Assembly: GCA_002333145.1 (NCBI GenBank)
Contig: DDBN01000001.1
Coordinates: 3,374-8,480, forward strand
Length of the DNA: 5,107 nucleotides
Reading direction: 5' to 3'
DNA from: Moraxellaceae bacterium UBA2031
GTDB taxonomy: Bacteria > Pseudomonadota > Gammaproteobacteria > Pseudomonadales > Moraxellaceae
The notes beneath the pieces are model-generated. The model did not search any database. It worked only from the letters and a program-made list of their open reading frames with translations, and was not told the DNA's origin. Below, piece after piece: positions 1 to 5,107 of this stretch. Position 1 is the first letter of the stretch; every line of letters begins with the position of its first letter. The position numbers were made by a program, and so were the translations under genes.

Positions 1-179
1 GCACTTTGCCCTGCATGCAGATAGCGCTTCACGGTTGACAGTAACGCCTCCATCTTTTGCATACGGTAATTCAGGCTCAATAATGCTTTTGCCACATTAT
101 CTTCATCGTGGCCGCCTTCACGCATAGTGATGGCCTTTGCGATAGCAACCTGTAGCTCTTCTGCCGTGGGCTTACCCAT
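1..179 (-). CDS. Small conserved-looking hypothetical protein, C-terminal part missing
   Basis: An open reading frame runs leftward from an ATG at 179-177 and leaves the window without a stop; 59 full codons are visible. The protein begins MGKPTAEELQVAIAKAITMR and continues with a charged stretch (EGGHDEDN) and a helical stretch (VAKALLSLNYRMQKMEALLS) ending in KRYLHAGQS. There is no signal peptide or membrane segment, so it is probably a small cytoplasmic helical protein. I do not recognise the family and assign no function. A second in-frame ATG lies at 188-186, but the AGAGG motif (193-189) abuts that codon directly, whereas it lies 9 nt upstream of the ATG at 179, so I prefer 179. The gene is divergent from the flavodoxin gene and shares its upstream region, so the palindrome at 215-231 could control both. 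Confidence 0.7.
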   Translation of the reverse strand, partial: MGKPTAEELQVAIAKAITMREGGHDEDNVAKALLSLNYRMQKMEALLSTVKRYLHAGQS

Positions 180-188
180 ATCGTTCAT

Positions 189-193
189 CCTCT
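189..193 (-). promoter_or_regulatory. Ribosome binding site deciding the start of the leftward gene
   Basis: On the minus strand the sequence reads GCAGAGG-ATGAACGAT-ATG. AGAGG touches the first ATG (no spacer) and is 9 nt from the second, which favours the second ATG (179) as the initiation codon. Confidence 0.5.
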
Positions 194-214
194 GCTAATC
201 AATTTCTTAGTAGT

Positions 215-231
215 GCCACTGTAACAGTGGC
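215..231. promoter_or_regulatory. Perfect 17-nt palindrome in divergent promoter region, candidate operator
   Basis: GCCACTGT-A-ACAGTGGC is a perfect inverted repeat with 8-bp arms around a single central base. It lies 36 bp upstream of the leftward start codon and 58 bp upstream of the flavodoxin ATG. A 1-nt centre is too tight for an RNA hairpin with full-length arms, so a site for a dimeric DNA-binding protein is the simpler reading. No regulator gene is in the window and I do not recognise the motif. It contains CTGT and ACAG half-sites, but with 1 nt between them and not the 8 nt of a gammaproteobacterial LexA box. Confidence 0.55.
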
Positions 232-249
232 TTCCGTGCCGCAGTTGGC

Positions 250-255
250 TATTAT
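250..255 (+). promoter_or_regulatory. Candidate -10 box for the flavodoxin gene
   Basis: TATTAT matches five of six positions of the sigma-70 -10 consensus and would place the transcript start near 262, about 28 nt before the ATG at 290. No good -35 element is present; the -35 position (about 227-232) overlaps the right arm of the palindrome, as expected if an activator or repressor acts there. The complementary strand reads GATAAT (256-251), a possible -10 for the leftward gene, so polarity is uncertain. Confidence 0.3.
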
Positions 256-275
256 CGCCGAATCTAAATCCGCCA

Positions 276-281
276 GCGGAG
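276..281 (+). promoter_or_regulatory. Ribosome binding site of the flavodoxin gene
   Basis: GCGGAG lies 8 nt upstream of the ATG at 290. This supports 290 as the start over the in-frame GTG at 227, which lies inside the palindrome and has no comparable motif at the right distance. Confidence 0.5.
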
Positions 282-289
282 CGTTTGTC

Positions 290-841
290 ATGGCCACTGT
301 CGCCATCGTCTACCATTCAGGCTATGGCCATACTGCCAGAGTTGCCGAGCATGTGCGTCTAGGCGTACTCCGTGTTGAGGGAGTGGCTGCCGTACTCATG
401 TCCGCCGAACAACCCGACTGGCCTGCACTGGATGCCGCTGATGCCATTATCTTAGGCGCTCCCACCTATATGGGCAGTGTCTCTGCTGCATTCAAGACAT
501 TCATGGATCAAACCTCTCGACAGTGGCTCAATCAGGCATGGAAAGACAAGCTTGCTGCAGGATTCACCAATTCCGGGGGCCTCTCTGGCGACAAACTCAG
601 TGTCCTTTTTCAGCTTCAGATATTCTCTGCTCAGCATGGCATGTTGTGGGTTCCCTTGCCCCTCATGCCGACAGGAACCGGCCCTGATGACATTAATCGA
701 ATGGGCTCCCATCTCGGCCTGATGACGCAGTCCGACAATGCACCTGCCGAACTTACGCCCCCTGCGGGTGATATCCGCACCGCGGAGCTGTTTGGTGCGC
801 ACGTTGCCGAACGCACCCTGCGCTGGTCCTGCACAGGCTAA
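290..841 (+). CDS. WrbA-like flavodoxin family NAD(P)H-dependent reductase
   Basis: The 183-residue protein has a flavodoxin fold and is probably a cytoplasmic FMN-binding reductase of the WrbA/NAD(P)H:quinone oxidoreductase group, which carries out two-electron reduction of quinones. Seen in the sequence: a first beta strand followed by the FMN phosphate loop SGYGHT (residues 10-15); a second strand and loop DAIILGAPTYMGSVSAAFKTF (51-71), matching the GTPT/GAPT loop of WrbA; then DQTSRQW (73-79), a KLAAGFTNSGG segment (87-97) corresponding to WrbA KLASVFSSTG, and HGM (116-118) before a hydrophobic strand. The length suits the family. The ATG at 290 is chosen from its ribosome binding site and because the fold begins immediately; a 21-codon extension to a GTG at 227 would run through the putative operator and -10. 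The precise substrate is unknown and the wrbA symbol is withheld because similarity looks distant. It appears monocistronic: a heat-shock promoter separates it from clpB, and no clear terminator hairpin follows it. Confidence 0.85.
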   Translation: MATVAIVYHSGYGHTARVAEHVRLGVLRVEGVAAVLMSAEQPDWPALDAADAIILGAPTYMGSVSAAFKTFMDQTSRQWLNQAWKDKLAAGFTNSGGLSGDKLSVLFQLQIFSAQHGMLWVPLPLMPTGTGPDDINRMGSHLGLMTQSDNAPAELTPPAGDIRTAELFGAHVAERTLRWSCTG

Positions 842-907
842 ACGGGACTAATCGCATCGCAATTGATCCTGGTCAGTCTTTTCCGCACAACTTGTTGAGG
901 CCTCTAC

Positions 908-934
908 CTTGAATTAGCACCGATGACCCCTATA
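908..934 (+). promoter_or_regulatory. Sigma-32 (RpoH) heat-shock promoter of clpB
   Basis: CTTGAAT (908-914) and CCCCTATA (927-934) match the sigma-32 consensus (CTTGAAA, then CCCCAT-T) with 13 nt between CTTGAA and CCCC. Transcription would start near 941, giving a leader of about 33 nt before the ATG at 974. The potential upstream start at 923 lies between the -35 and -10 boxes, so it would not be in this transcript. The rest of the 842-907 gap shows only a short GAGGCCTC palindrome (897-904) and no convincing terminator for the preceding gene. Confidence 0.8.
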
Positions 935-963
935 CATAAGGGCAAGTCGTTTTATTGCTTTTT

Positions 964-967
964 GAGG
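964..967 (+). promoter_or_regulatory. Ribosome binding site of full-length clpB
   Basis: GAGG, followed by T, lies 6 nt upstream of the ATG at 974. With the promoter position, it fixes the start at the MRFDRLTAKLQ methionine, the conserved ClpB N-terminus, and not 17 codons earlier. Confidence 0.75.
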
Positions 968-973
968 TGTCAC

Positions 974-3559
974 ATGCGTTTTGATCGTTTAACCGCAAAG
1001 CTGCAGGAAGCCATATCAGAGGCCCAGTCTCTGGCCGTGGGGCGTGACAATACCGCCATCGAACCCGCTCATGTATTGAAGGCACTGCTGGATCAGCAGG
1101 GCGGAAGTGTGCGGCCACTACTGGCGCAGGCGGGTGCTAATGAGGCGTTACTCACCCAAGCGTTGGCAGCACATCTCGATAACTTGCCAACACTGAAGAC
1201 ACCGACCGGAGAAGTGTCTGTCGGGCAAGAGCTAAACCGTGTTTTCAATCTGGCCGACAAGCAGGCCCAGCAGCGCGGTGATCAGTTCATTGCCAGTGAG
1301 CTTATGCTGCTCGCCATGTTCGATGCCAATGTTGATGCTGCAAAAATACTGCAGAAAGCGGGCGTGCAAAAAGCCCGACTTCTCCAAGTGATCGATCAAG
1401 TACGAGGAGGCGAATCCGTGAAAGATGCCAATGCTGAGGAAAACCGTCAGGCGCTTTCCAAGTACACGATTAACCTCACCGAGCGTGCCGCTAACGGCAA
1501 GCTCGATCCTGTGATCGGTCGTGATGATGAAATTCGCCGTACCATTCAAGTGCTGTCACGCCGTACTAAGAATAATCCTGTGCTGATCGGTGAGCCCGGT
1601 GTTGGCAAGACCGCCATCGTCGAAGGACTCGCACAGCGCATCGTCAACGGCGAAGTGCCTGAAGGCTTGCGCAGCAAGCAGGTATTGTCTCTCGATATGG
1701 GCGCGCTGATTGCCGGTGCAAAATTCCGTGGCGAATTCGAGGAGCGCCTTAAAGCCGTGCTCAACGAGTTGGCTAAACAGGAAGGCAATATCATTCTGTT
1801 TATCGATGAATTGCATACCATGGTTGGCGCAGGCAAAGCTGAAGGCGCCATGGATGCCGGCAATATGCTTAAGCCAGCACTGGCACGTGGTGAGCTGCAC
1901 TGCGTCGGTGCTACCACACTCAATGAATACCGTCAGTACATCGAGAAAGATGCCGCACTAGAGCGCCGTTTTCAGAAGGTGCTGGTTGATGAGCCCAGTG
2001 TCGAAGACACCATCGCTATTTTGCGTGGCCTGAAAGAGCGTTATGAGCTTCACCACGGTGTCGACATTACCGACCCAGCGATTATTGCGGCTGCGCGTCT
2101 GTCTCATCGCTACATCACCGACCGCAAGCTTCCCGACAAAGCCATCGATCTGATTGACGAGGCCGCCTCGCGCATCCGTATGGAGATGGATTCCAAGCCA
2201 GAAGAAATGGATCGCCTTGATCGTCGGTTGATCCAGCTCAAGATGGAGCGAGAGGCGCTGAAGAAAGAAGAAGATGCCGCCAGCAAGCAGCGCTTTGCCA
2301 AGCTGGAAGAAGATATCCAAAAGCTCGGTAAAGAATATTCGGATCTTGACGAAATCTGGAAGGCCGAGAAGGCCTCGCTCAAGGGTGCACAGCAGGTAAA
2401 GGAAGAACTGGAAAAAGCCCGTATCGATTTTGAGGCAGCGCGTCGTGCCAACGATCTCGAAAAAATGTCTCGCCTGCAGTACGCCACGATTCCTGAACTG
2501 GAAAAGCAGCTTTCTACCGCGCAATCAGCAGAAACGACGGAACATACGCTGTTGCGTAATCGGGTGACCGAAGAAGAAATTGCGGAAGTCATCTCCAAAG
2601 CCACCGGCATTCCCGTGAGTAAGATGCTCGAGGGTGAGCGCGACAAGCTACTGCGCATGGAAGATGCGTTACATCGGCGCGTGATCGGCCAGCATGAAGC
2701 AGTAGTCGCCGTTGCCAATGCCGTGCGCCGCTCCCGCGCCGGCTTGTCGGACCCCAATCGTCCGAATGGTTCTTTCCTGTTCCTTGGGCCAACCGGGGTC
2801 GGCAAGACCGAGCTCACCAAGGCACTGGCCAGCTTTCTCTTCGATGCCGACGATGCCATGGTTCGTATCGACATGTCCGAATTCATGGAAAAACATTCCG
2901 TGTCGCGCCTAATTGGCGCGCCTCCGGGCTATGTCGGCTACGAAGAGGGTGGCTATCTCACCGAAGCGATCCGTCGTCGTCCTTATGCGGTGATCTTGCT
3001 CGATGAAGTCGAGAAGGCACATCCGGATGTATTCAATATCCTGCTACAAGTATTAGAAGATGGGCGCCTCACGGATGGCCAAGGACGGACCGTCGATTTT
3101 CGTAATACGGTCATTGTCATGACCTCTAATCTGGGGTCTGACATCATTCAGAGCATGACCGGAGAAGGTCAGTACGATGAGATGAAGACTGCCGTAATGG
3201 AAGTGGTTGGCCATCATTTCCGCCCCGAGTTTATCAATCGTATTGACGAAGTGGTTGTCTTCCATCCGTTGGCCGAGTCGCAGATTCGCGGTATTGCCGA
3301 GATCCAGATTGATCGCCTGCGTTCGCGCTTGGCCGAGCGCGAAATTCACCTCGAGATGACGGATACAGCAATGATAAGGCTGGTAGCCGCTGGGTATGAT
3401 CCTGTTTATGGCGCTCGTCCTTTGAAGCGTGCCATTCAAACACTGCTTGAAAACCCGTTGGCGCAACAACTGCTTGCTGGTGAGTTTTTGCAGGGAGATA
3501 CCATTGTCATTAGCGAGGAGCATGGCCAGTTCCAGTTCCATAAAAAGAGACTGCATTAA
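974..3559 (+). CDS. clpB: ATP-dependent disaggregase ClpB (Hsp104 family)
   Basis: ClpB is a hexameric cytoplasmic AAA+ chaperone that threads aggregated proteins through its central pore in cooperation with DnaK/DnaJ/GrpE. The 861-residue product has the N domain (about 1-145), NBD1 with Walker A GEPGVGKT (206-213), Walker B glutamate E279 and arginine fingers R331/R332, a coiled-coil M domain (about 409-524) with Y503, and NBD2 with Walker A GPTGVGKT (605-612), Walker B E678, pore tyrosine Y653 in GYVGY, arginine finger R756 and sensor-2 R815 in GARPLK. Every one of these falls at the E. coli number, so there is no indel in the core. Pore loop 1 carries phenylalanine (F251, AKFRG) where E. 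coli has tyrosine. The 5' signals are a sigma-32 promoter and a GAGG site. Codon 149 is a GTG with its own Shine-Dalgarno sequence, predicting a shorter isoform without the N domain. A strong stem-loop follows the stop codon. Confidence 0.98.
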   Translation: MRFDRLTAKLQEAISEAQSLAVGRDNTAIEPAHVLKALLDQQGGSVRPLLAQAGANEALLTQALAAHLDNLPTLKTPTGEVSVGQELNRVFNLADKQAQQRGDQFIASELMLLAMFDANVDAAKILQKAGVQKARLLQVIDQVRGGESVKDANAEENRQALSKYTINLTERAANGKLDPVIGRDDEIRRTIQVLSRRTKNNPVLIGEPGVGKTAIVEGLAQRIVNGEVPEGLRSKQVLSLDMGALIAGAKFRGEFEERLKAVLNELAKQEGNIILFIDELHTMVGAGKAEGAMDAGNMLKPALARGELHCVGATTLNEYRQYIEKDAALERRFQKVLVDEPSVEDTIAILRGLKERYELHHGVDITDPAIIAAARLSHRYITDRKLPDKAIDLIDEAASRIRMEMDSKPEEMDRLDRRLIQLKMEREALKKEEDAASKQRFAKLEEDIQKLGKEYSDLDEIWKAEKASLKGAQQVKEELEKARIDFEAARRANDLEKMSRLQYATIPELEKQLSTAQSAETTEHTLLRNRVTEEEIAEVISKATGIPVSKMLEGERDKLLRMEDALHRRVIGQHEAVVAVANAVRRSRAGLSDPNRPNGSFLFLGPTGVGKTELTKALASFLFDADDAMVRIDMSEFMEKHSVSRLIGAPPGYVGYEEGGYLTEAIRRRPYAVILLDEVEKAHPDVFNILLQVLEDGRLTDGQGRTVDFRNTVIVMTSNLGSDIIQSMTGEGQYDEMKTAVMEVVGHHFRPEFINRIDEVVVFHPLAESQIRGIAEIQIDRLRSRLAEREIHLEMTDTAMIRLVAAGYDPVYGARPLKRAIQTLLENPLAQQLLAGEFLQGDTIVISEEHGQFQFHKKRLH
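1405..1420 (+). promoter_or_regulatory. clpB: Internal translation start for the short ClpB isoform
   Basis: Inside clpB, AGGAGG (1405-1410) is followed after 7 nt by an in-frame GTG (1418-1420) encoding V149. E. coli ClpB is known to be made also as an approximately 80-kDa form from an internal GTG at codon 149, and the codon matches exactly here. The predicted product is residues 149-861 (713 aa), lacking the N domain but keeping both ATPase domains and the M domain. This Shine-Dalgarno sequence is a longer match than that of the full-length start (GAGG). Confidence 0.8.
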
Positions 3560-3566
3560 TCACCGA

Positions 3567-3600
3567 TACTGCGCCAGCGTGACAATTCGCTGGCGCAGTA
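3567..3600 (+). terminator. Perfect 13-bp stem-loop after clpB
   Basis: TACTGCGCCAGCG (3567-3579) pairs perfectly with CGCTGGCGCAGTA (3588-3600) around an 8-nt loop TGACAATT, starting 7 nt after the clpB stop. It is GC-rich and stable, but no T-run follows on either strand, so it is not a textbook intrinsic terminator. It may stop transcription without a U-tract, work with Rho, or protect the clpB mRNA 3' end. Confidence 0.6.
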
Positions 3601-3657
3601 GTGAGCGTCCCCATCAATCGCCGGATCGCATGAGGTTATGCCGGTCTAACCGAGTGC

Positions 3658-3666
3658 TGCTATCAT
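3658..3666 (+). promoter_or_regulatory. Candidate extended -10 promoter of the C13 peptidase gene
   Basis: TGC-TATCAT combines an extended -10 TGn with a hexamer matching five of six consensus positions. Transcription would begin near 3673, about 24 nt before the ATG at 3697. No good -35 is visible, which an extended -10 can tolerate. A weak inverted repeat GGTTA-N8-TAACC (3634-3651) lies just upstream, over the -35 region. Confidence 0.45.
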
Positions 3667-3696
3667 CCGCACATTGACGCTTTCCGAGCCTCCCGC

Positions 3697-5085
3697 ATGC
3701 GCTGGACCCTGACCGGCCCCCCTCTTTTGAGCGACCTTTTCCGCAACCTCTGGGCGGCCTGTCATCTGCTGGTTTTTCGTCGCAGTGCTTTGCGATGGCT
3801 GGCACCAAGCCCGTCAAACTTCCTGATACTTCTGGTACTCAGCCTGACCGTTAGCTTTACCTTCGATCTGTTGAGCGAGGGTTGGCCAGGACAGTGGTCT
3901 CCTGCGGGCATTGCCGTCTACCTGCTACCAGGCTTTGCCTTGTTGGTTTTCGGGCAGGTACTGGTATCACGTCATGGTCTTTGGCGGCTTGGTCTGGCCC
4001 CTGCTAGCATCGGGCTAGCAGCAGATAGCTTGATGGGGATCGCACAGTGCATATTGCTCTATGCAGGCCAGCACGAGTGGCTATCGGCCGATATCACGCG
4101 GTATGTGCCTGAAATTTACCTGCTGTTGTATCTCTGGCCTGTACTTGCGTTGGTGCTGGTTTTTACACGAGCCTTGGCGTGGCCCAGACTAGAAAGCGTT
4201 CTTGCATTCATCATTCTCATGGGGTTTTTTATCGCTTGGACGCTGCTATTCAGTGATGAGCGACTTTGGACTGCTGTAACCACTGAAGAGCCAGCCCCAG
4301 TTGCACCGCATATTATTGAAGAGGCCGCAGTTTATGCGCAGCCCGATCTGCTGCAGCGTGCTTTGGCAGCCTTGGAGCCGGAGCGTCCCGAGCAGGTGGA
4401 CTGGTATTTTCTTGGGGTAGGGGGAGCCGCCTATCAGGGAGTATTCCGGACCGAGGCAGAGACGGCTAAAGCGCTTTTCGACACGCGTTTCGCTACAAGT
4501 GGCCGGTCTCTTATCCTGCTCAATAATGATGACACCGCATATAGCCAGCCAATTGCAACTCGAACCAGTATTGCTCGTGCATTATCAGCTTTTTCGAGCC
4601 GCATGAATCGTGATCAGGATGTATTGTTCTTATTCCTCACTTCGCACGGAAGCGAAGCGCATGAAATCGAATTAAGTTACTGGCCATTGCAGCTTGCTCC
4701 TGTCACTCCCTCATGGTTGCGGCAGGTGCTTGATGATAGCGGGATAAAGCGTCGCGTTATTGTCCTTTCAGCCTGTTACTCTGGGGGTTTTATTAAGGAT
4801 ATACAAACGCCGGATACGTTGATTATTACCGCAGCCGCCGCCGACAAGCCCTCATTTGGGTGTACGGATGACGCCGATCTTACTTATTTTGGCCGCGCCT
4901 TTTTTGATGAGGCATTGCGCAGAGAATATAGTTTACGCGCCAGCTATGAGCAGTCGTTGAGTACGTTACAGGAGCGTGAAGAGGCGCTGGGTTACGGCCA
5001 ATCCAACCCGCAATGGGTGATAGGTGAGCAGTTGGCTAAGGATTTGCCTTCGCTGGAGAAGTCGCTTTTTCCCCCATCCCGTTGA
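3697..5085 (+). CDS. Membrane-anchored C13 family (legumain-type) cysteine peptidase
   Basis: The 462-residue protein has two parts. The N-terminal part (1-190) has five hydrophobic segments at about 42-58, 70-90, 98-122, 138-160 and 166-185. Basic residues before segment 1 (RNLW, FRRSALRW), after segment 2 (SRHGLWR) and after segment 4 (TRALAWPR) put the N-terminus in the cytoplasm and the C-terminal domain in the periplasm. The C-terminal part (about 232-450) is a caspase-like C13 peptidase domain with the expected dyad: His317 in TSHGS after the strand DVLFLFL, and Cys360 in SACYSGG after the strand RVIVLSA. A further conserved-looking segment SFGCTDDADLTYFGRAFF (386-403) follows. Family knowledge predicts cleavage after Asn or Asp; substrate and role are unknown. 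The ATG at 3697 is the first start after an in-frame stop at 3631; its Shine-Dalgarno is weak (CGAG). The gene is probably transcribed separately from clpB. Confidence 0.88.
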   Translation: MRWTLTGPPLLSDLFRNLWAACHLLVFRRSALRWLAPSPSNFLILLVLSLTVSFTFDLLSEGWPGQWSPAGIAVYLLPGFALLVFGQVLVSRHGLWRLGLAPASIGLAADSLMGIAQCILLYAGQHEWLSADITRYVPEIYLLLYLWPVLALVLVFTRALAWPRLESVLAFIILMGFFIAWTLLFSDERLWTAVTTEEPAPVAPHIIEEAAVYAQPDLLQRALAALEPERPEQVDWYFLGVGGAAYQGVFRTEAETAKALFDTRFATSGRSLILLNNDDTAYSQPIATRTSIARALSAFSSRMNRDQDVLFLFLTSHGSEAHEIELSYWPLQLAPVTPSWLRQVLDDSGIKRRVIVLSACYSGGFIKDIQTPDTLIITAAAADKPSFGCTDDADLTYFGRAFFDEALRREYSLRASYEQSLSTLQEREEALGYGQSNPQWVIGEQLAKDLPSLEKSLFPPSR

Positions 5086-5090
5086 CGCAT

Positions 5091-5107
5091 AAAAAAACGC
5101 CCTTAAG
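5091..5107. terminator. Left half of a probable bidirectional terminator, cut by the window edge
   Basis: Just after the peptidase stop codon comes an A7 run followed by CGCCC and TTAAG at the end of the window. AAAAAAA-CGCCC is the usual left arm of a hairpin whose right arm reads GGGCG-TTTTTT, working for genes on both strands. The right arm is outside the window, so this is a prediction. Confidence 0.5.

Noticed and set aside
215..231. LexA (SOS) box
   Set aside because: The half-sites CTGT and ACAG are separated by one base; the gammaproteobacterial LexA box needs 8 nt between them.
227..289. GTG-initiated 21-codon N-terminal extension of the flavodoxin reductase
   Set aside because: It starts within the palindrome, spans the candidate -10, lacks a suitably spaced ribosome binding site, and adds residues before the natural first beta strand of the fold.
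923..973. 17-codon N-terminal extension of ClpB
   Set aside because: The ATG lies between the -35 and -10 boxes of the sigma-32 promoter, and the conserved ClpB N-terminus begins at the ATG at 974 with a good ribosome binding site.
2110..2886. 258-codon minus-strand open frame inside clpB
   Set aside because: It is rich in Ser and Arg, typical of an antisense frame of a highly conserved GC-biased gene, and has no recognisable domain; the plus-strand clpB fully explains the region.
3634..3651. Weak inverted repeat GGTTA-N8-TAACC upstream of the peptidase promoter
   Set aside because: Arms of only 5 bp are close to chance expectation; noted in the promoter entry but not called as an operator.
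3614..3817. Minus-strand 67-codon open frame across the start of the peptidase gene
   Set aside because: Low-complexity Gly/Arg/Ser composition, overlap with the real gene's start, and no supporting signals.
4001..4021. Inverted repeat CTGCTAG-N7-CTAGCAG inside the peptidase gene
   Set aside because: It lies within the codons of membrane segment 3; 7-bp arms in a 5-kb window can occur by chance and no regulatory role is indicated.

Overview
The window (about 5.1 kb, moderate GC) reads as ordinary chromosomal DNA of a gammaproteobacterium. ClpB aligns residue for residue with the Escherichia coli numbering at every catalytic position checked, and its gene has a heat-shock sigma-32 type promoter. 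A member of the Oceanospirillales/Halomonadaceae would fit the gene set, but that is an impression from protein style and not a measurement.

Layout, left to right. (1) A partial minus-strand gene for a small, unrecognised, charged helical protein runs off the left edge (1-179). (2) A divergent intergenic stretch of about 110 bp holds a perfect 17-nt palindrome, GCCACTGT-A-ACAGTGGC (215-231), a candidate operator. (3) A plus-strand WrbA-like flavodoxin/NAD(P)H-dependent reductase follows (290-841). (4) A 132-bp gap carries a sigma-32 promoter. (5) clpB, the full-length disaggregase (974-3559), contains a strong internal Shine-Dalgarno sequence and GTG start for the short isoform. (6) A 137-bp gap has a perfect 13-bp stem-loop after clpB and an extended -10 promoter before the next gene. 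(7) A 462-aa membrane protein has five N-terminal membrane helices and a C-terminal caspase-fold C13 (legumain-type) peptidase domain, predicted to face the periplasm (3697-5085). (8) The right edge cuts through what looks like the first half of a bidirectional terminator.

How the genes relate. The three plus-strand genes look like separate transcription units, each with its own upstream signals, and not one operon. ClpB works with DnaK/DnaJ/GrpE to dissolve cytoplasmic aggregates. The neighbouring C13 peptidase would act on the other side of the membrane, so any link to envelope or protein-quality stress is only suggested by adjacency. The peptidase is the least understood gene here. The clearest fine-scale signals are the internal clpB start and the operator-like palindrome. 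I see no mobile element, CRISPR array, RNA gene or phage signature.
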